7,412 nucleotides of DNA from an uncultured Alphaproteobacteria bacterium. GTDB lineage: Bacteria; Pseudomonadota; Alphaproteobacteria; CAKMZR01. Below the pieces are notes generated by a model. That model did not search any database and was not told the origin of the DNA. It saw nothing but the letters and a program-made list of their open reading frames with translations. Below, in pieces: positions 1-4,797 of this stretch (the stretch's first letter is position 1; each line of letters begins with the position of its first letter). Both the position numbers and the translations under genes were made by a program. Location of the stretch: contig CAKMZR010000077.1 of NCBI GenBank assembly GCA_929200455.1, positions 1 to 7,412 on the forward strand, in the 5' to 3' direction.

Positions 1-744
1 GGTGAGGGTTGTGTGTTGGTGGTGATGACGCATGTGAACGGAGAGACGGGGGTGATTCAGGATGTGGGGGCTTTGGCGGGTCTTGTGGGAGAGAGAGGAG
101 GCTGGTTGCATGTGGATGGAACGCAAGCTTTGGGGGGTTTGGATGTGAATTTGGAGGAGGAGGGTGTGGACAGTTATGGATTTTCGGGACATAAGCTTGG
201 AGGTCTTACGGGCGTGGGGGGTCTTTATGTGAGGAGGGGGCGTAGGGATCGTCTGCAGCCTTTTTTGCTGGGCGGTGGGCAGGAGCGAGGTTGGCGTTCT
301 GGGAGTGTGAATATACACGGGGTGGTTTCGTTGGGGGCTGCGGTTTTGTGGTGGCAGGAGTTGTGTTTGTCGGGAGAGCGCGAGCGTCAAAGGAAGCTTC
401 GCGACGGCATGGAAAGGCGTCTTGAGGGTTTGGGTGTTTTTTTTGAGGTTGCGGGCGGGTGTTCTGAGAGGCTTGGTCATGTGAGTTGTTTTCGTGTGGG
501 AGGGGTGAAGGCTCAGCGTTGGTTGATAGAGATGGATATGGCGGGACTTTGTGTGTCGAGTGGTTCTGCGTGTGCTTCTGGTAGGGTAGGAGATTCTGCG
601 GTTTTGGAGCTGATGGGATGGAGTCGGGAGGCTCGGGAGTGTGCTTTGCGTGTTTCTTTGGGTTGGGCGAGTGAGGGAGAAGATACGGAGAGGTTGTTGT
701 CGGTGGTGGAGGGTGTATGCTGTGGAGAGGAGGAGTTTTTATGA
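1..744 (+). CDS. Cysteine desulfurase (NifS/IscS-like, class V PLP fold), 5' end outside window
   Basis: This enzyme family removes sulfur from L-cysteine, giving alanine and an enzyme-bound persulfide for Fe-S cluster assembly and tRNA thiolation in the cytoplasm. The frame is open from base 1, so the N-terminal part of the gene lies upstream; 247 residues are visible. They include 'THVNGETGVIQDV' and 'VDGTQALGG', the PLP-lysine motif 'GFSGHKLGG' (Lys codon 193-195), 'GGGQERGWRSGSVN', and the catalytic-cysteine loop 'VSSGSACASGRVGDS' (Cys codon 571-573). The C-terminal wording ('SERLGHVSCFRVGGVKAQ', then 'MDMAGLCVSSGSAC') resembles the first of two desulfurases found next to each other in many Alphaproteobacteria, rather than IscS itself. 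Both catalytic residues are present, so it is probably active. The stop codon overlaps the next start as ATGA (741-744), suggesting coupled translation. Codons end strongly in G or T. The family call is firm; the exact subfamily and the missing N-terminus are not settled. Confidence 0.93.
   Translation, partial: GEGCVLVVMTHVNGETGVIQDVGALAGLVGERGGWLHVDGTQALGGLDVNLEEEGVDSYGFSGHKLGGLTGVGGLYVRRGRRDRLQPFLLGGGQERGWRSGSVNIHGVVSLGAAVLWWQELCLSGERERQRKLRDGMERRLEGLGVFFEVAGGCSERLGHVSCFRVGGVKAQRWLIEMDMAGLCVSSGSACASGRVGDSAVLELMGWSREARECALRVSLGWASEGEDTERLLSVVEGVCCGEEEFL
728..733 (+). promoter_or_regulatory. Strong Shine-Dalgarno site that fixes the iscS start
   Basis: AGGAGG lies inside the end of the upstream desulfurase gene, seven bases before the ATG at 741. 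It is the best ribosome-binding site in the window. It selects ATG 741 over the in-frame ATG at 717, which would add eight non-conserved residues. Confidence 0.8.
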
Positions 745-1883
745 TTAATCTTGATAGTATGGCGACGACACCGATAGACGCGGTTGTTCTTGAGAAGATG
801 GTGGAGGCGTGGAGGGGTTACGAGGGCAATCCGCATGTGAGGGATCACAGTTTGGGGAAGCGTTCGTCATTGAGGGTGGAGGACAGCCGCCGGGAGATAG
901 CGGGTGTTTTGGGTGTGAGTCCGCTTGAGATAGTGTTTGTGTCGGGAGCGACGGAGGCGAACAACATGGTGTTGAAGGGGATGGCACGGACGATGAAATT
1001 GCGGGGTCGTGATCATGTGGTGAGTGTGGCAAGCGAGCACGCGTGTGTATTGGAATCGGTGAGGCGTTTGGAGAGGGAGGGTTTTCGGACGACGTTATTG
1101 CCGATAGATGCGGAGGGTTATGTGGACGAGGGTGTATGGGATGAGGTTTTGGATGATCGTACGGCCTGTGTCTCTGTGATGACGGCGAATAATGAGATAG
1201 GTGTGATTCAGAATGTGGAGTTGATAGCAAGGAAGGCACAAGAGGTGGGGGCGTGGATGCATAGTGACGGAGCCCAAGCTTTGGGGAAGATGGCGTTGCC
1301 TCGTGGATTGTGGGGGGTGGATGCGATGAGTTTTTCCGGACATAAAATTTATGGTCCGTGTGGGGTGGGTGTGTTGTATGTGAGGCGAGGGGTGAAGTTG
1401 GATTGTTTTATGGATGGAGGAGGTCAAGAGCGGGGGAGACGTTCGGGTACGGTTCCTGTGCCTTTGGTGGTGGGCATGGGAGAGGCGGTGAAGAGGTGTG
1501 TGGAGGCTTTGGATTGTGGGGAGGAGGGTAGGATTCGGGGATTGCGTGACAGGTTATGGGAGGGTCTTCGGGATGCGTTGCCTGGGGTGAGGGTGAATGG
1601 GGGCATGGAAAGGCGTCTTGCGGGCAATTTGAATGTGTATGTGCCGTTGGGATTGTGGGGCAAGACGGAATCTTTTCTTGATGATTTTGCGGATAAGGTG
1701 GCATTTTCTCGAGGTTCTGCGTGTGTGGGTTCGAAAGGAGGTGTGAGTGAGGTGATGAAGGCGTTGGGTCAAGATGAGGGAGATAGGGGTGTGAACATGC
1801 GTTTTGGTGTGGGTAGGGGTACGACGTTGGAGGAGATAGAGAGGGTGATAGATTTTGCACGTGAAGTGGGGCGGGGTGTTTAG
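741..1883 (+). CDS. iscS: Cysteine desulfurase, IscS-like
   Basis: This PLP enzyme converts cysteine to alanine and passes persulfide sulfur to Fe-S scaffolds and tRNA-modifying enzymes. With the ATG at 741 it has 380 residues. It opens with 'INLDSMATTPID', the usual 'YLD.ATTP' start of IscS. 'GNPHVRDHSLG' and 'SGATEANNMVLKG' follow. His100 lies in 'SEHACVLE', Lys202 (the PLP Schiff base) in 'SFSGHKIYGP', and Cys328 in the loop 'SRGSACVGSKGG'. Positions are close to E. coli IscS (His104, Lys206, Cys328, from memory). The 'VYGGGHERGMRSGT' region is represented by 'GGGQERGRRSGT'. Two things are odd. The protein ends about 20-25 residues earlier than canonical IscS, so the C-terminal tail that contacts IscU is missing. 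The usual 'SLEPSYVL' after the catalytic loop is replaced by 'GGVSEVMKAL'. No iscU follows; truA starts after three bases. Desulfurase identity is firm, and iscS as opposed to a nifS-type label is likely. Confidence 0.9.
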   Translation: MINLDSMATTPIDAVVLEKMVEAWRGYEGNPHVRDHSLGKRSSLRVEDSRREIAGVLGVSPLEIVFVSGATEANNMVLKGMARTMKLRGRDHVVSVASEHACVLESVRRLEREGFRTTLLPIDAEGYVDEGVWDEVLDDRTACVSVMTANNEIGVIQNVELIARKAQEVGAWMHSDGAQALGKMALPRGLWGVDAMSFSGHKIYGPCGVGVLYVRRGVKLDCFMDGGGQERGRRSGTVPVPLVVGMGEAVKRCVEALDCGEEGRIRGLRDRLWEGLRDALPGVRVNGGMERRLAGNLNVYVPLGLWGKTESFLDDFADKVAFSRGSACVGSKGGVSEVMKALGQDEGDRGVNMRFGVGRGTTLEEIERVIDFAREVGRGV

Positions 1884-1886
1884 GAG

Positions 1887-2675
1887 ATGACGCGTTACTG
1901 GATGGAGATAGAGTATGACGGGGGATGTTTTTCTGGCTGGCAGTGGCAAAAGGACGAGGAGACGGTGCAGGGGTTGATAGAGTCTGGTATTTATGAGTTA
2001 TGGAAGGAGGAAGTGCGTGTGACGGGAGCGGGTCGTACGGATGCGGGCGTTCATGCGTGGGGTCAGGTTGCACATGTGGATATAGAGCGAGAGGTGAGTC
2101 CGAGGGGATTGATGATGGGATTGAACTATGCGATGCGGGGTAAGGGTTGTGTGATTAAGGCGTTGGGCGAGGCACGGGATGATTTTCACGCAAGGTTTGA
2201 CGCGCGGGTTCGCGGTTATTGTTATCGCATTTTGAACAGGGTGGCCCCGCCTTCAGTGACGCGAGGTTATGTGTGGCACTATCCGTGGTCTCTTGACTTG
2301 GGCGCGATGCAGGAGGTGGGATTGTTGTTGGAGTCTTGTGAAGATTTTTCAGCGTTTCGAGCGTCGGGTTGTCAGGCTTTGTCGGCGAAGAAGACGTTGG
2401 ACATGTGCAGAATAGAGAGGGAGGGTGAGGAGATAAAGTTGACTTTTGTGGCGCGTTCTTTTTTGTACCGACAGGTCAGGATCATGGTGGGGACTTTGGT
2501 GGAGGTGGGGAGGAGGGGAGGGCGTGATGTGTCTTGGGTAAAGAATTTGGTAGAGGGGGGGACAAGAAAAGATGCGGGTCCTACGGTTCCTCCTTGGGGT
2601 TTGGCTTTGACTCACGTGGGGTATGGGGAGAGAGACACACGGGATATGTCGTTTTCCATTGACAAACGGGATTAG
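1887..2675 (+). CDS. truA: tRNA pseudouridine(38-40) synthase TruA
   Basis: TruA converts uridines 38, 39 and 40 in the anticodon arm of many tRNAs to pseudouridine. The 262-residue length is normal. The N-terminus 'MTRYWMEIEYDGGCFSGWQ' matches the family's usual opening and supports the ATG at 1887, the first possible start because an in-frame TAG lies at 1881. The catalytic aspartate is Asp52 in 'GAGRTDAGVHAWGQVAH'. Other family motifs are 'FHARFDARVRGYCYRI', 'RSFLYRQVRIMVGTLVEVG' near residues 190-210, and 'AGPTVPPWGLALTHVGY' near the end. A tail of about 15 residues follows that I do not recognise as conserved. The Shine-Dalgarno sequence is poor: AGGAG overlaps the iscS stop and abuts the ATG, so translation is probably coupled to iscS. 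The gene sits directly before three tRNA genes, and its last bases appear to contain their promoter. Confidence 0.95.
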   Translation: MTRYWMEIEYDGGCFSGWQWQKDEETVQGLIESGIYELWKEEVRVTGAGRTDAGVHAWGQVAHVDIEREVSPRGLMMGLNYAMRGKGCVIKALGEARDDFHARFDARVRGYCYRILNRVAPPSVTRGYVWHYPWSLDLGAMQEVGLLLESCEDFSAFRASGCQALSAKKTLDMCRIEREGEEIKLTFVARSFLYRQVRIMVGTLVEVGRRGGRDVSWVKNLVEGGTRKDAGPTVPPWGLALTHVGYGERDTRDMSFSIDKRD

Positions 2676-2689
2676 TCTTCATAGATAAT
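2659..2689 (+). promoter_or_regulatory. Candidate sigma-70 promoter for tRNA-Tyr, inside the end of truA
   Basis: A perfect -35 hexamer TTGACA lies at 2659-2664, within the last codons of truA. The -10 is either GATAAT at 2684-2689 (five of six consensus bases, but a long 19-base gap) or TAGATA at 2682-2687 (three of six, 17-base gap). Transcription would start around 2695-2698, some ten bases before the tRNA. TTGACA is conspicuous in such G-rich, C-poor DNA. The motif is seen directly; the promoter role is inferred. Confidence 0.5.
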
Positions 2690-2707
2690 GGGATGATGCT
2701 TCGTTGT

Positions 2708-2792
2708 GGAGGGGTGCCTGAGCGGTTAAAAGGGGCGGACTGTAAATCCGTTGGCTACGCCTACGTTGGTTCGAATCCAACCCCCTCCACCA
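2708..2792 (+). tRNA. tRNA-Tyr (anticodon GUA)
   Basis: The tRNA is 85 bases long including an encoded CCA (2790-2792). The acceptor stem GGAGGGG (2708-2714) pairs fully with CCCCTCC (2782-2788), followed by discriminator A. Anticodon GTA is at 2742-2744 in the loop CTGTAAA, closed by CGGA/TCCG. The extra arm GGC-TAC-GCC (2753-2761) is the long variable arm expected of bacterial tRNA-Tyr. The T arm is GTTGG/CCAAC (2765-2781) with loop TTCGAAT. It reads UAU and UAC codons. All arms I checked are intact. Confidence 0.97.
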
Positions 2793-2802
2793 TTGAGCAT
2801 TA

Positions 2803-2819
2803 AAGGTGCACCTTAGGTG
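2803..2819 (+). repeat. Short palindrome just after tRNA-Tyr
   Basis: AAGGTGCACCTT (2803-2814) is a perfect 12-base palindrome. It runs into a second, CACCTTAGGTG (2809-2819), so the arms read AGGTG-CACCT-T-AGGTG. Only one short hairpin can form at a time, and no T-run follows, so it is not a standard terminator. It may matter for tRNA 3' processing or protein binding, or be incidental. Confidence 0.35.
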
Positions 2820-2826
2820 GTCTGGG

Positions 2827-2858
2827 GTGTTGATATGGGGGTGTTGATATGGGGGTGT
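2827..2858 (+). repeat. 14-base tandem repeat between tRNA-Tyr and tRNA-Gly
   Basis: The unit GTGTTGATATGGGG occurs twice without change (2827-2840 and 2841-2854), and GTGT of a third copy follows. A degenerate echo (CTGATATGG) lies further on before tRNA-Gly. Each copy holds TTGATA, a fair -35 hexamer, but spacing to the nearest -10-like GATAAT (2861-2866) is 25 or 11 bases, so neither gives a convincing promoter. Confidence 0.75.
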
Positions 2859-2893
2859 ACGATAATGGGTGTGTCTGATATGGTATGCCTGAT

Positions 2894-2967
2894 GCGGGCG
2901 TAGCTCAATGGTAGAGCACTAGCCTTCCAAGCTTGTGACGAGGGTTCGATTCCCTTCGCCCGCTCCA
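2894..2967 (+). tRNA. tRNA-Gly (anticodon UCC)
   Basis: The tRNA is 74 bases long including an encoded CCA (2965-2967). The acceptor stem GCGGGCG (2894-2900) pairs perfectly with CGCCCGC (2957-2963), discriminator T. The D arm is GCTC/GAGC and the anticodon TCC is at 2926-2928 in loop CTTCCAA. The T arm is GAGGG/CCCTT with loop TTCGATT. One oddity: the anticodon stem CTAGC (2919-2923) facing GCTTG (2931-2935) contains a U-U mismatch at its second pair, where I recall relatives having a normal pair. It decodes GGA and GGG, codons heavily used in this G-rich genome. Confidence 0.96.
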
Positions 2968-3004
2968 TAAGTCTTGTGTTTTGCATGACTTTATTTTGGC
3001 CGGA

Positions 3005-3027
3005 GGGTAGGGGGGGATAGGAGAGGG
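3005..3027 (+). other. G-tract cluster upstream of tRNA-Trp
   Basis: GGG (3005-3007), a run of seven G (3010-3016) and GGG (3025-3027) lie on the + strand just before tRNA-Trp. Splitting the long run gives four G3 tracts, but one loop would be eight bases, slightly over the usual limit for a G-quadruplex. The spacer between tRNA-Gly and tRNA-Trp is only 68 bases and holds no gene. Confidence 0.35.
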
Positions 3028-3035
3028 TACGATAG

Positions 3036-3111
3036 AGGGGTATAGCTCAGCTGGTAGAGCGACGGTCTCCAAAACCGTAGGTCCCGGGTTCAAATCCTGG
3101 TGCCCCTGCCA
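3036..3111 (+). tRNA. tRNA-Trp (anticodon CCA)
   Basis: The tRNA is 76 bases long including an encoded CCA (3109-3111). The acceptor stem AGGGGTA (3036-3042) pairs with TGCCCCT (3101-3107) with one U-G pair, discriminator G. The D arm is GCTC/GAGC and the anticodon CCA is at 3069-3071 in loop CTCCAAA, closed by ACGGT/ACCGT. The T arm is CCGGG/CCTGG with loop TTCAAAT. It reads UGG only, consistent with UGA serving as stop in this window. Its place directly before secE is typical of Alphaproteobacteria. Confidence 0.97.
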
Positions 3112-3125
3112 TTGCGAGAAGGAGA

Positions 3126-3156
3126 GGGTGGGGTGGAGTAGGGTGTGGGGTGAGGG
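3126..3156 (+). other. Predicted G-quadruplex motif in the secE leader
   Basis: Five G-tracts lie on the + (RNA-like) strand: 3126-3128, 3130-3133, 3141-3143, 3147-3150 and 3154-3156. Loops are 1, 7, 3 and 3 bases, so this fits the standard four-tract rule. It lies between tRNA-Trp and secE. It could fold in the nascent RNA or the non-template strand; equally it could be a by-product of the strong G skew. Confidence 0.5.
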
Positions 3157-3213
3157 TTGAAGCGAGCGAGGTTGAGGAGTGATAGATTTGAAGATGGACA
3201 GAGGAAGAAAGAG

Positions 3214-3387
3214 ATGAGAGAATATTTGCGAGATGTGAGGGGGGAGTTGGGAAAGATAACGTGGCCTACGCGTCGAGAGACGATAGCGACGACGATGATG
3301 GTCTTTTTGATGGTGGCGATTATGTCATTATTTTTTTTGGCGGTAGATGAGTTGGCGGCTGCGGGGATACAGGCGTTATTGGGATGA
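3214..3387 (+). CDS. secE: Preprotein translocase subunit SecE
   Basis: SecE clamps the SecY channel of the Sec translocon in the inner membrane. From the ATG at 3214 the protein has 57 residues, normal for the short single-span SecE of Alphaproteobacteria. A cytoplasmic amphipathic part carries the signature 'KITWPTRRET' (residues 14-23), followed by one membrane helix at about residues 24-44. The start is chosen because AGGAAG (3202-3207) sits six bases upstream. A longer reading from TTG 3157 would add 19 charged residues that SecE does not need, and that TTG directly abuts the G-tract cluster. The stop TGA (3385-3387) overlaps an in-frame ATG of the nusG frame (3384), and nusG proper starts 32 bases later. 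secE and nusG are almost certainly cotranscribed. Confidence 0.92.
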   Translation: MREYLRDVRGELGKITWPTRRETIATTMMVFLMVAIMSLFFLAVDELAAAGIQALLG

Positions 3388-3419
3388 ACACAGGAGTTTT
3401 GGAAGGAAGGCGAGAGAGT

Positions 3420-3998
3420 ATGAGCGATCGGCAAAAGGACGGGCAAAAGGACGGATCGAGGGAGAAGAAGAGAGCACGTTGGTACGTGGTGCATGTCTAT
3501 TCTGGATTTGAGAAGCGTATTAAGGATTTGATTCTTGAGGAGGCGAAGGATCGGGGATTGGAAGAGACGATAGAGGCGATAGAGATTCCGTCACAAGATT
3601 TTGTGGAGATAAAGCGTGGCAAGAAGGTGAGTACGGAGCGACGTATTTTCCCTGGTTATATTTTGATAAAGATGCATCTTTATCATCCGACATGGAATTT
3701 GATCAAAGGGTTGCCGAAGGTGACGGGATTTCTTGATGATGGTAAGGATCCGATTCCGATGCGTGATGCGGAGGCGGAGAAGTTGTTGACGAGTTTGGAC
3801 GAGAACAGTCATGTGTCGTTGCAGCACATGGAGTATCGTGTGGGAGAAGAGATACGTGTGGGGGATGGTCCTTTTGTGGACTTCAAGGGTGTAGTGGAGG
3901 AGGTAGATTTGGACCGGGCGCGTTTGAAGGTTTTGGTATCAATTTTTGGCAGACAAACCCCGGTAGAGTTGGAGTTTAATCAGGTAGAGAAGCTTTGA
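3420..3998 (+). CDS. nusG: Transcription termination/antitermination factor NusG
   Basis: NusG binds elongating RNA polymerase with its N-terminal domain and contacts Rho or ribosomal protein S10 with its C-terminal KOW domain. From ATG 3420 the protein has 192 residues. The NGN domain starts at 'RWYVVHVYSGFEKRI' and runs through 'RRIFPGYILIKM' and 'LPKVTGFL'. The KOW domain is at about residues 136-192 ('GDGPFVDFKGVVEEVD', 'RLKVLVSIFGRQTPVELEF'). The start at 3420 is favoured because AAGGAAGG (3403-3410) lies nine bases upstream; an in-frame ATG at 3384, overlapping the secE stop, lacks such a site and would add 12 residues. The first 20 residues are a charged, non-conserved extension. Part of it ('RQKDGQKDG') is encoded by a 12-base tandem repeat at about 3429-3452. 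Identity is certain; the start is probable. Confidence 0.95.
   Translation: MSDRQKDGQKDGSREKKRARWYVVHVYSGFEKRIKDLILEEAKDRGLEETIEAIEIPSQDFVEIKRGKKVSTERRIFPGYILIKMHLYHPTWNLIKGLPKVTGFLDDGKDPIPMRDAEAEKLLTSLDENSHVSLQHMEYRVGEEIRVGDGPFVDFKGVVEEVDLDRARLKVLVSIFGRQTPVELEFNQVEKL
3429..3452 (+). repeat. 12-base tandem repeat inside the start of nusG
   Basis: Two units, CGGCAAAAGGAC and GGGCAAAAGGAC, differ in one base and encode the repeated Q-K-D-G of the NusG N-terminal extension. The core GGGCAAAA recurs in the spacer just before rplK (4293-4300), linking this coding repeat to the mini-repeats in the spacers downstream. Confidence 0.7.
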
Positions 3999-4304
3999 GG
4001 TCGGGGAAGTTGGCGGGGGTTTCTGGGTGTGATTTGGGGAGGTCTTGGGGGGTATGACAAGATAAATCGCCAAAGAGTGAATTTTCTCCTTGAAACTCCC
4101 ATTATGAAGTGCTAGGAATTGTCGGGTTGTCATCGAGGTATGGAGGGTTGAAGAGGTCTTCTTGTGATTCAGATAGGGAGAGCTCTTTTTTGTGACCTCA
4201 AGCGAGGGGAGGGAATGACGAGGGTGGGAGTAAATAGGAGTGGGTAAAGAAGGGGAGGGAACGATAGGTAAGAAACAGCGGGTAAAGAACACGGGCAAAA
4301 ACAT
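3999..4304 (+). promoter_or_regulatory. Gene-free nusG-rplK spacer, probable structured leader of the L11 operon
   Basis: This 306-base stretch has no coding frame with recognisable content. ATGACAA (4054-4060) and TTGTCAT (4127-4133) form a 7-bp inverted repeat. Between them lies a smaller hairpin, CAAAGAG (4071-4077) against CTCCTTG (4086-4092), with one mismatch and an eight-base loop. TTGAAA (4090-4095), 17 bases, then TAGGAA (4113-4118) is a weak promoter candidate. GAGGTC (4153-4158) can pair with GACCTC (4194-4199). The middle has nearly balanced strands (4081-4140: 14 G, 11 C), while the end is extremely skewed (4201-4260: 32 G, 2 C). In many bacteria L1 represses the rplK-rplA operon by binding a leader structure here, so an L1 site or a separate promoter is plausible; neither is shown. 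Confidence 0.4.
4237..4290 (+). repeat. G-rich mini-repeats before rplK
   Basis: The stretch holds two copies of GGGTAAAGA (4242-4250 and 4280-4288). The 19-base segment 4237-4255 recurs with one mismatch at 6178-6196 before rplL, and GGTAAAGAAC (4281-4290) recurs exactly at 5561-5570, immediately before the rplJ start. Confidence 0.65.
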
Positions 4305-4736
4305 ATGAATACGAAAAAAATAGCGGGTTACATCAAGTTGACCATAGGAGCGGGCAAAGCGACACCGGCTCCCCCTGTGGGTCCGGCCCTTGGTCAAAAA
4401 GGATTGAACATCCCGGAGTTCTGCAAAGCGTTTAATGATGCGACGAAGGATTTGGAGAGCGGTTCTCCGACGCCGGTTGTGATCACGGCATTTGAGGACA
4501 GGACTTTTACCTTTGTGACGAAATCGCCCCCTGCGAGTTTTCTTTTGATGAAGGCGGCAGGCGTGGAGAAGGGTTCGTCGACCCCGAACAAGGTGAAGGT
4601 GGGTAAGGTGACAAAGAAGGCACTTGCGGACATTGCGAAGGTGAAGCGTCAGGATATGAACGGAGTGGACGAAGCGGGTCTTGTGGCGACATTGGCGGGT
4701 ACGGCCCGTTCGATGGGCATCGAGGTTGAAGGCTAG
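4305..4736 (+). CDS. rplK: 50S ribosomal protein L11
   Basis: L11 binds 23S rRNA at the GTPase-associated centre at the base of the L7/L12 stalk and takes part in factor binding and the stringent response. The 143-residue length is standard. The N-terminal domain has the proline-rich motif 'PAPPVGPALGQKGLNI' (residues 21-36). The C-terminal RNA-binding domain ends in the family signature 'RQDMNGVDEAGLVATLAGTARSMGI'. The ATG at 4305 gives the expected N-terminus 'MNTKKIAGYIKLTIGAGKA', although no clear Shine-Dalgarno sequence precedes it; the bases before it are A-rich (CAAAAACAT). The gene is far less C-poor than the desulfurase genes. It opens the L11-L1-L10-L7/L12-beta gene cluster. Confidence 0.98.
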   Translation: MNTKKIAGYIKLTIGAGKATPAPPVGPALGQKGLNIPEFCKAFNDATKDLESGSPTPVVITAFEDRTFTFVTKSPPASFLLMKAAGVEKGSSTPNKVKVGKVTKKALADIAKVKRQDMNGVDEAGLVATLAGTARSMGIEVEG

Positions 4737-4763
4737 TTTGGGAAGACGAAGAGTTAAAAAGTA

Positions 4764-4797
4764 CGAGACGAGAAGATAGAGAGCGAGACGAGAAGAT
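4764..4797 (+). repeat. Direct repeat covering the rplA ribosome-binding region
   Basis: CGAGACGAGAAGAT occurs at 4764-4777 and again at 4784-4797, exactly 20 bases apart; the second copy runs into the rplA ATG (4796). A near copy, CGAGACGAGGAG, precedes rplL at 6271-6282. The GAG-rich copies may serve as ribosome-binding sequence, and the first may be a decoy or a duplication relic. Confidence 0.75.

Noticed and set aside
9..194. A short + strand frame rich in Gly and Cys at the left edge
   Set aside because: It is an out-of-frame reading of the desulfurase gene, which continues in its own frame with conserved motifs.
717..740. ATG 717 as the iscS start
   Set aside because: It has no ribosome-binding site and adds residues not seen in the family, while ATG 741 has AGGAGG seven bases upstream and the canonical N-terminus.
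1408..2073. Long minus-strand frames over iscS and truA, rich in Pro, Ser and His
   Set aside because: The composition simply mirrors G-rich codons on the other strand. Conserved catalytic motifs are on the + strand in the same place.
2830..2866. Promoter for tRNA-Gly from TTGATA and GATAAT
   Set aside because: The two TTGATA copies lie 25 and 11 bases from GATAAT, both outside the usable range.
3157..3213. TTG 3157 as the secE start
   Set aside because: It directly abuts a G-tract cluster and would add 19 residues; ATG 3214 has AGGAAG six bases upstream and gives a normal SecE length.
4176..4191. Terminator at GGGAGAGCTCTTTTTT in the nusG-rplK spacer
   Set aside because: The AGAGCTCT palindrome leaves no room for a loop, and with a four-base loop the stem is mostly G-U pairs, so a T-run alone is not enough.
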